Shown here in pieces: positions 33,859 through 42,461 of a DNA stretch of 64,000 bases. Below the pieces are notes generated by a model that ran no database searches, had not been told where the DNA came from, and was given only the letters and a program-made list of their open reading frames with translations. This stretch comes from CADEDH01 sp965263455. GTDB lineage: Bacteria > Actinomycetota > Acidimicrobiia > Acidimicrobiales > SZUA-35. Location: positions 2,666,001 through 2,730,000 of the forward strand of contig CBDHHN010000004.1 of the NCBI GenBank assembly GCA_965263455.1. The letters are read 5' to 3'. A program made the translations under genes and the position numbers. How positions within the stretch are numbered: the first letter of the stretch is position 1; the number at the start of each line of letters is the position of its first letter.

Positions 33859-33935
33859 CCGGACCACCATAGGGCGGCGTCGGGCCCCCGGCGGCGGTGG
33901 GCCCGGCGATGACGCCAGGTCGTACACTCACGCCG

Positions 33936-35663
33936 ATGCGTCGAATCCGGGTGGCCGCCTGCCAGTTCAATCCCACCGTCGGTGACCTCGAGGGCAACGT
34001 GGCCCGCATGGTGGCCCAGCTGGAACAGGCCGAGGAGGCCGGCGCCGACCTGGCCGTGTTCTCCGAGTTGGCCGTCACCGGGTACCCGCCCGAGGACCTC
34101 GTGCTCAAGCCCGGGTTCGTCGAGGACAACCTCGAGGCCCTGCACACCCTGGCCGCCCGTTCGGGCGAGTGCGCCGTCGTCGTCGGCTTCATCGATCTCG
34201 ACCACGACCTCTACAACGGGGCCGCCCTGTGCCATCGGGGCCAGGTGGTGGCCAGGTACCACAAGCGTCTGCTGCCCAACTACTCGGTGTTCGACGAGCT
34301 CCGCTATTTCACCCCCGGCGACGATCCCCTCGAACTGGTCGAGATCGCCGGCGTCACCGTTGGTCTGACCGTGTGCGAGGACGCCTGGAGCCCGACCGGC
34401 CCGGTGGCCGAGCTGGGGGCGGGCGGGGCCGAGGTGGTGGTGGTCATCAACGGCAGCCCGTTTCGGACCGGCAAGAGCGAGACCCGGGAGCAGATGCTCG
34501 GGGTCAGGGCCGCCGACGCCTCGGTCCATCTGGTCTACGTCAACCAGGTCGGCGGACAGGACGAGCTCGTGTTCGACGGCGGATCGGTGGTGTTCGACGC
34601 CGAGGGGGACCTGGTGACACGCGCCCCCCAGTTCGAGGAGCAGGTCTGGGTCAGCGACCTGATCGTGCCCCGGCCCTACCGCAAGCGTCGGCTCGACCCC
34701 CGGGGTCGGACCGAGGCCGTGCAACCGCTCCCGGTACGCCCGGTGACCGCGGCGCCCCGCTCGTCGCTCGACCCGGGGGCGGCCCCGATGGTCCCGGCGC
34801 CGACCGAACTGGCCGACGAGCGGGAGCGGGTGTGGAACGCCCTGGTGCTGGGAACCCGGGACTACGTGACCAAGAACGGCTTCCGCGACGTGGGGGTGGC
34901 GCTGTCGGGCGGTATCGACTCCTCGATCGTGGTCGCCCTGGCGGCCGATGCCCTGGGCCCCGAGCACGTCAACGCCGTGTTGATGCCGTCGCGCTATTCC
35001 TCCGAGCACTCCATCGGCGACGCCCAGGCCCTGTGTCGCAACCTGGGGGTGGCCCACCGGACGATCCCCATCGAGCCGGCCCACGCCGCCCTGCTCGAGA
35101 TGCTCGACCCGTCCTTCGCCGGCCACGATGCCGACACCACCGAGGAGAACCTGCAGTCGCGGATCCGGGGGGTGCTCATGATGGCGCTGTCCAACAAGCT
35201 CGGCTGGCTCGTCCTCACCACGGGCAACAAGTCGGAGACGTCGGTCGGGTACTCCACGCTCTATGGCGACACGGCGGGAGGGTTCGCCGTGATCAAGGAC
35301 GTGCCCAAGGTCGAGGTGTACGAGCTGTGCCGGTGGCGCAACGAGCAGGCCGGTCGGGACCTGATCCCCCGGCACGTCATCGAGAAGCCGCCGTCGGCCG
35401 AACTCCGACCCGATCAGCGCGACGACCAGAGCCTGCCGCCCTACGAGGTGCTCGACCCCATCCTCGAGGGCTACGTCGAGCGGGACCTCACCGGCCCCGA
35501 GCTGATCGAGCTGGGCCACGATGCCGACACCGTGCGCCGCATCGTGCGTCTCGTCGATCTGGCCGAGTACAAGCGGCGCCAGAATCCGCCAGGAATCCGG
35601 ATCACGCCCAAGGCCTTCGGGCGCGATCGGCGGATGCCCATCACCAACCGGTACCGAGGCTGA
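33936..35663 (+). CDS. nadE: Glutamine-dependent NAD+ synthetase
   Basis: The 575-residue protein fuses a nitrilase-type glutaminase (catalytic Glu44, Lys110, Cys147 in VCEDAWSP) to an NAD synthetase domain with the ATP-binding loop LSGGIDSS near residue 325 and TGNKSETSVGYSTLYGD. It amidates nicotinic acid adenine dinucleotide with ammonia channelled from glutamine. ATG 33936 begins with the family N-terminus (RRIRVAACQFNPTVGD). It follows the divergent methyltransferase gene and links the glutamine block to cofactor synthesis. Confidence 0.96.
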   Translation: MRRIRVAACQFNPTVGDLEGNVARMVAQLEQAEEAGADLAVFSELAVTGYPPEDLVLKPGFVEDNLEALHTLAARSGECAVVVGFIDLDHDLYNGAALCHRGQVVARYHKRLLPNYSVFDELRYFTPGDDPLELVEIAGVTVGLTVCEDAWSPTGPVAELGAGGAEVVVVINGSPFRTGKSETREQMLGVRAADASVHLVYVNQVGGQDELVFDGGSVVFDAEGDLVTRAPQFEEQVWVSDLIVPRPYRKRRLDPRGRTEAVQPLPVRPVTAAPRSSLDPGAAPMVPAPTELADERERVWNALVLGTRDYVTKNGFRDVGVALSGGIDSSIVVALAADALGPEHVNAVLMPSRYSSEHSIGDAQALCRNLGVAHRTIPIEPAHAALLEMLDPSFAGHDADTTEENLQSRIRGVLMMALSNKLGWLVLTTGNKSETSVGYSTLYGDTAGGFAVIKDVPKVEVYELCRWRNEQAGRDLIPRHVIEKPPSAELRPDQRDDQSLPPYEVLDPILEGYVERDLTGPELIELGHDADTVRRIVRLVDLAEYKRRQNPPGIRITPKAFGRDRRMPITNRYRG

Positions 35664-35828
35664 CCGCTCCCGCCTGGTCCTGTACCGATGGGGTCGGGCG
35701 ACGGGACGACGGGCCCCGGCGGGGCTACCGTGTCGCTGGGTGTTTTTGCCCAACAACTCGTCGACATCCACCCGCGGGCCTGGAGCTCCGAGTAACGTCG
35801 CTCTCGGCGGGTGGCCGGTGATTTTGTC

Positions 35829-37058
35829 ATGCGCCTTGTTGCCTTCTTCAACTCTCTGGTCCGCTCGTCCCGCCTCCTGATCGCGCTGCTGATCATGGTG
35901 GCGCTGGGCCTCGGCGCCCGCCCCGGCGGTGCCGACCTGGCCGACGACCTCGAGGAGCTCCGCCAACGCCAGGCCGAGGTCCAGGAACAGCGGAAGGGGG
36001 CGGCGGCCGAGGTCGATGTGGCCACGGCCGAGGCCTCGGAGCTGGCGGCCGCCCTGGAGGTGGCCACGGCCGAGGTCAACGAGCAGGCGACCAAGGTGGC
36101 GGCGGCCGAGCGGGCCCTGGTGGCGGCCAACGACCGACACGACGCCGCCGTTTTGGCCGTCATCGCCCAGGAGGCCGCCATCGAGGACCTCGAGGACCGG
36201 CTGTCCCACCAGGCCATCAGTTCGTTCGTCAATCAGACCAGCCCCCAGGCCGGCATCTTCGACGATCACGATCCCAATCGGGCGGTGCGGATGCGGTCGC
36301 TGGCCCAGGTGGTAGCCGACGATGGCATAACGGTGACCGACGATCTCCGGGTGGCCAAGGAGGATCTGGAGATCGAGCGCCGGACGGCGGCCGATGCCAC
36401 TGAGGAGGCGGCCCGCATCCAGGAGACGATGGCCGAGGATCTGGCCGAGCTGGAGCGGCGGCGCACCGTGCAGGAGGAGCTGTGGGCGGCCGCCGACGAG
36501 CGGCTGGATCGGAGCCTGTCGGAGGCGGCTGCCCTGGCCGAGCTGGACGGCGAGCTGGCGGCCGAGATCGTCAAGACCAACGAGGAGCTGGCCCGTCAGA
36601 GCGCGGCCCGCCGCGACGATCGCAACAACCCGGCCCCCCGCTCCAACACCGTTGGTTTCCCCTCGGCCGACGACATCGTCAACGTCAAGGGCTTCTGGGT
36701 CCACCGCGACATCGAGGACAACTTCCGGGCCATGCTCGAGCACGCCGAGCGGGACGGCATCCGCTTCACCGGTGGCGCCTACCGGGATCACTCCTCCCAG
36801 ATCCGGTTGCGCAAGGCCCACTGCGGCACGAGCAACTACGCCATCTACCAGATGCCGGCCTCGCGCTGTCGTCCGCCGACGGCCCGACCCGGGGCCTCGA
36901 TGCACGAACAGGGCAAGGCCATCGACTTCCAGTACAACGGTCGCATCATCGGCACCCGCAACAACGCCGGGTTCCGCTGGCTCAACGCCAACGCCGCCGC
37001 CTACGGCTTCTACAACCTGGCCAGCGAGCCCTGGCACTGGAGCACCAACGGCCGCTGA
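35829..37058 (+). CDS. Secreted coiled-coil protein with VanY-type (M15B) carboxypeptidase domain
   Basis: The 409-residue protein has a signal segment (about 10-37), a long Ala/Glu-rich coiled coil (about 40-255, like the stalks of wall-hydrolase regulators), and a D-Ala-D-Ala carboxypeptidase domain with the zinc motifs SMHEQGKAIDF and EPWHWS. It probably trims stem peptides in peptidoglycan, with the stalk placing or blocking the enzyme. ATG 35829 gives the shortest good signal peptide; GTG 35811 is in frame. Confidence 0.87.
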   Translation: MRLVAFFNSLVRSSRLLIALLIMVALGLGARPGGADLADDLEELRQRQAEVQEQRKGAAAEVDVATAEASELAAALEVATAEVNEQATKVAAAERALVAANDRHDAAVLAVIAQEAAIEDLEDRLSHQAISSFVNQTSPQAGIFDDHDPNRAVRMRSLAQVVADDGITVTDDLRVAKEDLEIERRTAADATEEAARIQETMAEDLAELERRRTVQEELWAAADERLDRSLSEAAALAELDGELAAEIVKTNEELARQSAARRDDRNNPAPRSNTVGFPSADDIVNVKGFWVHRDIEDNFRAMLEHAERDGIRFTGGAYRDHSSQIRLRKAHCGTSNYAIYQMPASRCRPPTARPGASMHEQGKAIDFQYNGRIIGTRNNAGFRWLNANAAAYGFYNLASEPWHWSTNGR

Positions 37059-37148
37059 GGTGCGGTCCTGCCGTGGGCGGCCCTACCTTGCCCGGGTCGG
37101 GGCCCACCCCTACAGTCGCCTGGCACACCGGCAACCGGAGGTTCGTCC

Positions 37149-37829
37149 ATGGCCGATTCGACTACGCCGCGGGCCCCGTTCGCCCCGTGGGACCGCCGTG
37201 AGCTGCCCGGGGCCTTCTCGGTCGAGGAGACGGCCCGCCGGGTGGGCAACTACAAGTGGATCGAGATGCGTCTGTTCGAGCTGATGGGGGGTTGGGTGGC
37301 GACCATCCCCGAGCTCGACGTGAAGCTGCGCCTCGGCACCCACTGCTACCACCATGCGTTCCACTCCGAGCTGTGGCACAAGCGCCTGCCCGAGCTGCGG
37401 GAGATGAACCCCGACCGCCTCACCATGGCCCCCAACCCCGAGATGGAGGCGTTCGTGGAGGCGCTGGGGGCGCCGGAGTCGGCCGAGCACACGATCGAGA
37501 AGCTGGTCGGGGTCTACCGGGTGCTGATGCCACACCTCATCGGGGCCTACACCTACCACCTCAACAACACGAGCCGGATCACCGACGCCCCCACCATCCG
37601 GTCCCTCAACTTCTGCCTCCAGGACGACATGGAGGAGTGGCGAGAAGGCGAGATGATGCTGATGTCGCTCATCGACAGCCCGGACCAGGCCCGGCGCGCC
37701 GCCGACCGCCACGCCGAGCTGACCACGTTGATGCAGGCTGCCGGCGGGGTCACGGGCCCGGGCTCCATGGGTTCGTTCGACCCCGACGACCACACCGGCC
37801 TGGCCGACGGCGACAACGGCGCCGGCTGA
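37149..37829 (+). CDS. All-helical hypothetical protein, ferritin-like pattern
   Basis: The 226-residue protein is predicted mostly helical with many His, Glu and Met residues: WIEMRLFELMGGWV, GTHCYHHAFHSELWHKRLPEL, and DDMEEWREGEMMLMSLI. The spaced Glu and His residues on long helices suggest a ferritin-like four-helix bundle that might hold a metal centre, but I cannot fix the ligands. ATG 37149 follows GGAGG at good spacing. The next gene starts one base after its stop, so both are cotranscribed. Function unknown. Confidence 0.7.
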   Translation: MADSTTPRAPFAPWDRRELPGAFSVEETARRVGNYKWIEMRLFELMGGWVATIPELDVKLRLGTHCYHHAFHSELWHKRLPELREMNPDRLTMAPNPEMEAFVEALGAPESAEHTIEKLVGVYRVLMPHLIGAYTYHLNNTSRITDAPTIRSLNFCLQDDMEEWREGEMMLMSLIDSPDQARRAADRHAELTTLMQAAGGVTGPGSMGSFDPDDHTGLADGDNGAG

Positions 37830-37830
37830 C

Positions 37831-38373
37831 ATGATCGACGTACAGCCGACCGAGTACCGCTTCGTCGAGTACGACGCCGCCGTCATTGCCGGTCTGGCCG
37901 ACGAGGCCCTGGCCCGGGTCCCGGGGCTGCCCGACGATCTCGATGTGACCATCTCGGTCCTGGAGGACAACGCCACCACCGGATACCGGTTGGATGCGCT
38001 CGACCCGGTGGCGCTGTCGGTCGACGGCGGCGCGCTGGAGAACCACCGTGACCCTCGAACCCTGGGCCACCACGAATGCGCCGTGACCTTCACCCGGCTG
38101 TTCCTGGAGCTCTACGACCGGCGGGCCGACTGGTTCGGGGCTCCCGAACTCGGCTCCGACGTCGACCGCGCCCATTGGATGGCGTGGGACGTCAACCTCC
38201 ACGGCCGGGTGGCCCGTCTCGGCCTACGCCAGCACGAGCCCAGGTACCGCTACAACTTTCGCAACCGGCACGGCTTCAGCGATCGGGCCGACGAGGTCTT
38301 CGATCAGCTGTGGACCCTGGGCGACACGACCTGGTCCCGCATCGTGGACCTGTCGGACGCGGCCCGAGCCTGA
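37831..38373 (+). CDS. Hypothetical protein coupled to the helical protein
   Basis: This 180-residue protein has no family I recognise. The first half looks alpha/beta (VTISVLEDNATTGYRLDALDPVALSVDGG), the second has a HECAVTFTRLFLELYDRR helix and an Arg/Asn/His-rich RYRYNFRNRHGFSDRADEVFDQLW segment. It starts at ATG 37831, one base after the stop of the previous gene, so the two probably act together. It converges with the ABM-domain gene, three bases apart. Confidence 0.65.
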   Translation: MIDVQPTEYRFVEYDAAVIAGLADEALARVPGLPDDLDVTISVLEDNATTGYRLDALDPVALSVDGGALENHRDPRTLGHHECAVTFTRLFLELYDRRADWFGAPELGSDVDRAHWMAWDVNLHGRVARLGLRQHEPRYRYNFRNRHGFSDRADEVFDQLWTLGDTTWSRIVDLSDAARA

Positions 38374-38376
38374 TCC

Positions 38377-38694
38377 TCAGGCCAGGTCGTGCATCGAGAT
38401 CCCCTCGTGGAGGTCGATCACGGGCGGAGCGCTCAGCAGCCCCTCGCAGGCCCGAGCCATCTCCACCATGTCGGGGCTGTCGAAGTGGGCTTGCTGAGCC
38501 TCGGCCGAATCCCACTTCTCCACCACCAGCAGGTGTCCGGGACGGGTGACCGAGGCCACCAGATCGATGTTGCGACAGCCGTCGTGGCCTCGGCTGAGCA
38601 CCACGTACTTGGCCAGGACCGCCGTCAGTTGCTCCGCTGCCTCGGTCTCGAAGGCCAGGGTCACCATCACGGGATCGATCTCAACGCTGCTCAC
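38377..38694 (-). CDS. Antibiotic biosynthesis monooxygenase (ABM) domain protein
   Basis: The 105-residue protein has the small alpha/beta barrel pattern of ABM/YgiN proteins: VMVTLAFETEAAEQLTAVLAKYVVLSRGHDGCRN, HLLVVEKWDSAEAQQAHFDSPDM. Members are cofactor-free monooxygenases or quinone-related enzymes, and many are uncharacterised. GTG 38694 is the likely start; TTG 38706 in frame would extend it by four residues. Confidence 0.85.
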   Translation of the reverse strand: MSSVEIDPVMVTLAFETEAAEQLTAVLAKYVVLSRGHDGCRNIDLVASVTRPGHLLVVEKWDSAEAQQAHFDSPDMVEMARACEGLLSAPPVIDLHEGISMHDLA

Positions 38695-38917
38695 GGTTCT
38701 CGCCAACTCTCAAGTGGGTTCGGGATCGGGTCGACACTACGTGCAGCGGCACCGGCCCCCTCCGATGGGGCCTAGCACATCTCCTTGGTGGAGACGCCTG
38801 TGTTCCAATTACACTTGTGAGACACAACATCGGCGTCCGGCTGGGTACCCTCGGGGTAGCCAGCAGGTGCCACGACGGGGCAACCCGGCTCCGTTGCAAG
38901 ACGAGAGGTTGTTTTCC

Positions 38918-39853
38918 TTGGCTAAGGAGCGCGTCGAGCGGGACGAAGAGGACCTCGTCAGGCTGTATCTCACCGATATCGGCCAGTACCCACTGTTGAC
39001 CAAGGAAGACGAAGTGCGCCTGGCCCAGGCGATCGAGCAGGGCAAGGAAGCAGCGGAGGAGCTGGAGGCCGACGGTGACCTGTCGCCGGCCCGCAAGCGC
39101 GAGCTGCGGCGCACCGCCCGCAAGGGCCGCGACGCCGAGCGGACCTTCGTCCAGTCCAATTTGCGGCTGGTGGTGTCGATCGCCAAGAAGTACCAGGCCT
39201 CGGGCCTGCCCCTGCTCGATCTGATCCAGGAGGGCAACCTGGGTCTGATGCACGCCGTCGAGAAGTTCGACTGGCGCAAGGGCTTCAAGTTCTCGACCTA
39301 CGCCACGTGGTGGATCCGCCAGGCCATCACCCGCGGCATCGCCAACACCGGTCGGACCATCCGGCTCCCGGTGCACGCCGGCGACACCTTGGCCCGCCTC
39401 CAGAAGGCCCGGGCCCGCCTCGAGTTGAAGTACGGCCGCCCGGCCACCCTGTCGGAGCTGGCAACCGAGGTCGAGATGCCGGAGGACAAGGTCACCGAGG
39501 CCCTCCGCTTCGCCGCCGAGCCCCTGTCGCTGTCGGAGCCCCTGCGGGAGGACGGCGACGCCGAACTGGGCGATGTCGTCGAGGATCGCTCGGCCGACTC
39601 GCCCTTCGAGGTGGCGGCCACCGCCCTGTTGCCGGAGGAGATCACCCGGCTGCTGGCCCCGCTCGACGAGCGGGAGCGGGAGATCCTGAAGCTCCGCTTC
39701 GGCCTCGACCGTGGCGAGCCCCGGACCCTGGAAGAGGTCGGCGAATACTTCAACCTGACCCGGGAGCGGATCCGTCAGATCGAGGCCCGGGCCATGTCCA
39801 AGCTCCGGCACCCCTCGTCCGACACCGGCGCCCGCGACCTGCTGGCTGTCTGA
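38918..39853 (+). CDS. Principal-type (RpoD/HrdB-like) sigma-70 factor
   Basis: The 311-residue sigma factor has region 1.2 (DLVRLYLTDIGQYPLLTKEDEVRLAQAIEQG), the full region 2 (FVQSNLRLVVSIAKKY, GLPLLDLIQEGNLGLMHAVEKFDWRKGFKFSTYATWWIRQAI), region 3 and region 4.2 (EVGEYFNLTRERIRQIEARAMSKLRHP). It lacks the long N-terminal region 1.1, so it is a group 2 or short principal-type factor recognising -35/-10 promoters of the housekeeping kind. The start TTG 38918 fits the family N-terminus (AKERVERDEEDLVRLYL); its ribosome site GAGAGG is 10 bases upstream. A 98-bp tandem repeat array begins exactly at its stop codon. Confidence 0.93.
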   Translation: MAKERVERDEEDLVRLYLTDIGQYPLLTKEDEVRLAQAIEQGKEAAEELEADGDLSPARKRELRRTARKGRDAERTFVQSNLRLVVSIAKKYQASGLPLLDLIQEGNLGLMHAVEKFDWRKGFKFSTYATWWIRQAITRGIANTGRTIRLPVHAGDTLARLQKARARLELKYGRPATLSELATEVEMPEDKVTEALRFAAEPLSLSEPLREDGDAELGDVVEDRSADSPFEVAATALLPEEITRLLAPLDEREREILKLRFGLDRGEPRTLEEVGEYFNLTRERIRQIEARAMSKLRHPSSDTGARDLLAV

Positions 39854-40232
39854 GCCGGACGGCCGGAGGCCGTCCTTTGCGAGTTTCGCCGTTGGCGAAA
39901 CGTCGTTCGCTGGGCTGGTTCGTGTGGGTGTGCGCCCTGGTGGCTGTGTGAGCCGGACGGCCGGAGGCCGTCCTTTGCGGGTTTCGCCGTTGGCGAAACG
40001 TCGTTCGCTGGGCTGGTTCGTGTGGGTGTGCGCCCTGGTGGCTGTGTGAGCCGGACGGCCGGAGGCGGTCCTTTGCGGGTTTCGCCGTTGGCGAAACGTC
40101 GTTCGCTGGGCTGGTTCGTGTGGGTGTGCGCCTGGTGGCTGTGTGGTCCTTTGTTTCGCCGTTGGCGAAACGTCGTTCGCTGGGCTGGTTCGTGTGGGTG
40201 TGCGCCCTGGTGGCGTGAGACGGCCGGAGGCC
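39851..40232 (+). repeat. Tandem array of about four 98-bp units, each with two hairpins
   Basis: Units begin TGAGCCGG at 39851, 39949 and 40047 (period 98 bp), nearly identical; the fourth copy has lost 24 bases and a fragment of a fifth trails to 40232. Each full unit carries GGACGGCC-GGA-GGCCGTCC followed by TTT, and GTTTCGCC-GTT-GGCGAAAC (at 39883, 39981, 40079 and 40153). The first hairpin of the first unit sits right after the sigma gene stop and can act as its terminator. The last bases of each unit (CTGGTGGCTGTGTGAGCC) resemble the 3' end of the sigma gene (CTGCTGGCTGTCTGAGCC). No gene is evident in this 445-bp gap. Confidence 0.92.
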
Positions 40233-40298
40233 CCTGCGGTAGGTTGCAGGCGGTCGCGGGTCGGGCCGGACGGGGCCCCGCCCAATGGGGGTTGCACG

Positions 40299-41336
40299 AT
40301 GCGGGCGGGTCTGGTCACAGGCAAACACCGATTCGAGCTGGTCGACCGTCCGGACCCTGTTCCGGCGGCCGATCAGGTGGTGGTGGCCGTCGCCCGTTGC
40401 GGCATCTGCGGCAGCGACGTCCACGCCTACGCCGAGGGGTGGCCCTACTCGCCGGGCGTGTGCGGCCATGAGTGGGTCGGCACCGTGGTCGACGTCGGGG
40501 CCGACGTTCGGCCCTCCCTGATCGCGGTGGGTCAGCGGGTGGTCGGCGGCAAGGCGCCGGGCTGCGGGGTCTGTCGCCTCTGCCGTGCCGGTCACCCCGA
40601 CCACTGCCTCGTCGCCGGCTCGGAGTACTCGGGTTCCCGCGCCCCCACCTCGGGCGGGTTCGCCCCCTTCCTCACCCTCTCGGCCAACCGGCTGGTGCCG
40701 GTGCCCGACGGGCTCGACGACGACACGGCGGCCCTGGCCGAGCCGGCGGCGGTCGCCCTCCACGCCGTGGCCCGATCCCGTCTCCGGGTCGGTGACGTGG
40801 CCTGCGTGGTCGGTTGCGGCCCCATCGGCCTGTTCACGCTGCAGGCGGCCCGTCTGGCCGGCGCCGTCACCGTCGTGGCGGTGGAGCCCGACCCCGATCG
40901 CCGGCGTCAGGCCGTCGACCTCGGGGCCGACGAGGCCGTCGCCCCGGGCCCCGACTTGCGCGACGCCGTCAACCAGTGGACCGGGGGCATGCGAGCCGAT
41001 GTGGCCTTCGACTGCGCCGGGGTGCCCCAGACCCTGCAGCAGTCGGTCGACATGGTCCGTCCCGGGGGCTCGGTGTGCGTGGTCGGCGTCACCGGCGAGG
41101 TGGCCACGATCAACCCCATGCGGTGGATGATGAAAGAGGTCTCGGTGGACACGTCGCTCATGTTCACCCTGGCCGAGTTGGCCACCTGCACCGGGTACCT
41201 GGCCACCGGTCGGTTGCGGGTCGAGGGGCTGGTGGCGGCCACCATCGATCTCGACGCCCTCCCCGCCGTCGTCGACGACCTGGCCCGCGGTCGCCAGCGG
41301 GCCCTGAAGATCCTGGTCGACCCCACCGCCGGCTGA
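40299..41336 (+). CDS. Zinc-dependent alcohol dehydrogenase (MDR superfamily)
   Basis: The 345-residue enzyme has the catalytic-zinc segments CGICGSDVHAY and GHEWVGTVV, a structural-zinc lobe with four cysteines (CGVCRLCRAGHPDHC), and a Rossmann fold with VVGCGPIGLFTLQAA and VAVEPDPDRRR, where the acidic residue after the second strand suggests NAD. It oxidises an alcohol or polyol; threonine-dehydrogenase or sorbitol-type substrates are possible, but the sequence does not decide. It lies just after the repeat array. Confidence 0.9.
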   Translation: MRAGLVTGKHRFELVDRPDPVPAADQVVVAVARCGICGSDVHAYAEGWPYSPGVCGHEWVGTVVDVGADVRPSLIAVGQRVVGGKAPGCGVCRLCRAGHPDHCLVAGSEYSGSRAPTSGGFAPFLTLSANRLVPVPDGLDDDTAALAEPAAVALHAVARSRLRVGDVACVVGCGPIGLFTLQAARLAGAVTVVAVEPDPDRRRQAVDLGADEAVAPGPDLRDAVNQWTGGMRADVAFDCAGVPQTLQQSVDMVRPGGSVCVVGVTGEVATINPMRWMMKEVSVDTSLMFTLAELATCTGYLATGRLRVEGLVAATIDLDALPAVVDDLARGRQRALKILVDPTAG

Positions 41337-41366
41337 AGGGCCCGTCGTGGCGCGGCCCCGGTTCGG

Positions 41367-42263
41367 TCAGCCCCGGGCCACCCGCCGGCCGTCCACCCGC
41401 ATATGGCACGTGCACTCGGAGCCGTAGAGGCCGACGTTGTGGAGCAGACGACGGACCTTGTCGGCCGTCTTGTTCACGGCAAGCTGGCGCAGGGTGTAGC
41501 CGAAGCAGTTGACGCTGATCGAGGGCTCGAGCGACCGCACGTGATGCCACCACCGGCACGGGATGAACAGCGTCTCCCCCGGCCGGATCACGGTGTAGAG
41601 GGCGTCGACCCGGGCGAAGTCGGGGTGGGCCTCGGCATCCCAGTCGTCGGCGTCGACCCCGCACACCAGGCCGTTCGGGTCGTACTTGCGAACCGGGTAC
41701 AGCAGGGCCGACTGGCTCGGCGGGACGAGCTTGACCAGCTTCGAGCCCCGAACCTGTGACAGAAGGTTGTCTCCCAGATCGGCGTGATAGCCGGTGACGG
41801 TGCCCGACGGTCCGACCCAGGCCAGGGTCGAGGTGTGGGCCGAGCCGTCCGCCATCAGGCTCACGTCGATGTCGTCGGCCAGGTCCGGGGCCAGCCCGAA
41901 CAGGTTGAAGGCTTGGAGGTACCGGGGGGCCTCGTCGGCCCCCGGACCGCTGGAGTGGCCGTCGGCCGAGTTACCGGCGACCCCGTCCAGGTATCGATGG
42001 AGGCGCTCGGTGACGAAGGTGAGACCGGGCGTGTTGATCGAGTTGCCGACGTCCAGCTTGACCTCGACGTCGGGCAGGCGGTCCCGGAGTCGTTCGATGT
42101 CCCACGAACGCATGGCCTCCCAGTCACCGATCTGGTCGGTGATCTTGACCGGTCGGCCGGGGCTCCGGTAGTCGTCGATGAACTCGGCCGCCGTGACCCG
42201 CTCCACCTGGTCCAACTCGGTGAGCGACCCCTCCGGATGGGTTGCCCCGAACAACGTCCTCAT
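41367..42263 (-). CDS. JmjC/cupin-8-type 2-oxoglutarate oxygenase-like protein
   Basis: The 298-residue protein resembles cupin-8/JmjC hydroxylases: PVKITDQIGDWEAMRSWDIERLRDR at the start, the iron motif start TGYHADLGDNLLSQVRGSKLVKLVPP (His-Ala-Asp) and the distal FIPCRWWHHVRSL with the second His, plus SISVNCFGYTL. It would use Fe(II) and 2-oxoglutarate to hydroxylate a protein or small molecule. A cluster of Cys and His at the end (GSECTCHMRVDG) is unusual. ATG 42263 fits the family start. It diverges from the peptide importer operon. Confidence 0.85.
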   Translation of the reverse strand: MRTLFGATHPEGSLTELDQVERVTAAEFIDDYRSPGRPVKITDQIGDWEAMRSWDIERLRDRLPDVEVKLDVGNSINTPGLTFVTERLHRYLDGVAGNSADGHSSGPGADEAPRYLQAFNLFGLAPDLADDIDVSLMADGSAHTSTLAWVGPSGTVTGYHADLGDNLLSQVRGSKLVKLVPPSQSALLYPVRKYDPNGLVCGVDADDWDAEAHPDFARVDALYTVIRPGETLFIPCRWWHHVRSLEPSISVNCFGYTLRQLAVNKTADKVRRLLHNVGLYGSECTCHMRVDGRRVARG

Positions 42264-42461
42264 GGCCCGACTCCGCCTGACTGCCCCGCTTCGGACCGGA
42301 GCATAGGCCGCCCACCGAGGGGTGCAGACCGGGGCGACACGGGCCATGTTGCCCGTTCGGAAAACCGATCCTGTGTTCTCGTCTTGCTTGTCGTCCGGAC
42401 AGGAAACAAGATGGTGGCCGTGGGTGGCGGCGTTGCCGCCCGATCCAGAAGGGGAGAGACC

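Noticed and set aside
33855..37037. A 1,060-codon open frame on the minus strand over nadE and the VanY gene
   Set aside because: It is low-complexity, matches no domain and is antisense to two clearly recognised genes.
39851..40232. CRISPR-like array
   Set aside because: Units are contiguous 98-bp tandem copies without unique spacers, and no cas gene is nearby.
38681..40324. Frames on the minus strand with repeated TRTSPANDVSPTAK-like text
   Set aside because: They are translations of the 98-bp non-coding repeats and of the sigma gene antisense strand.
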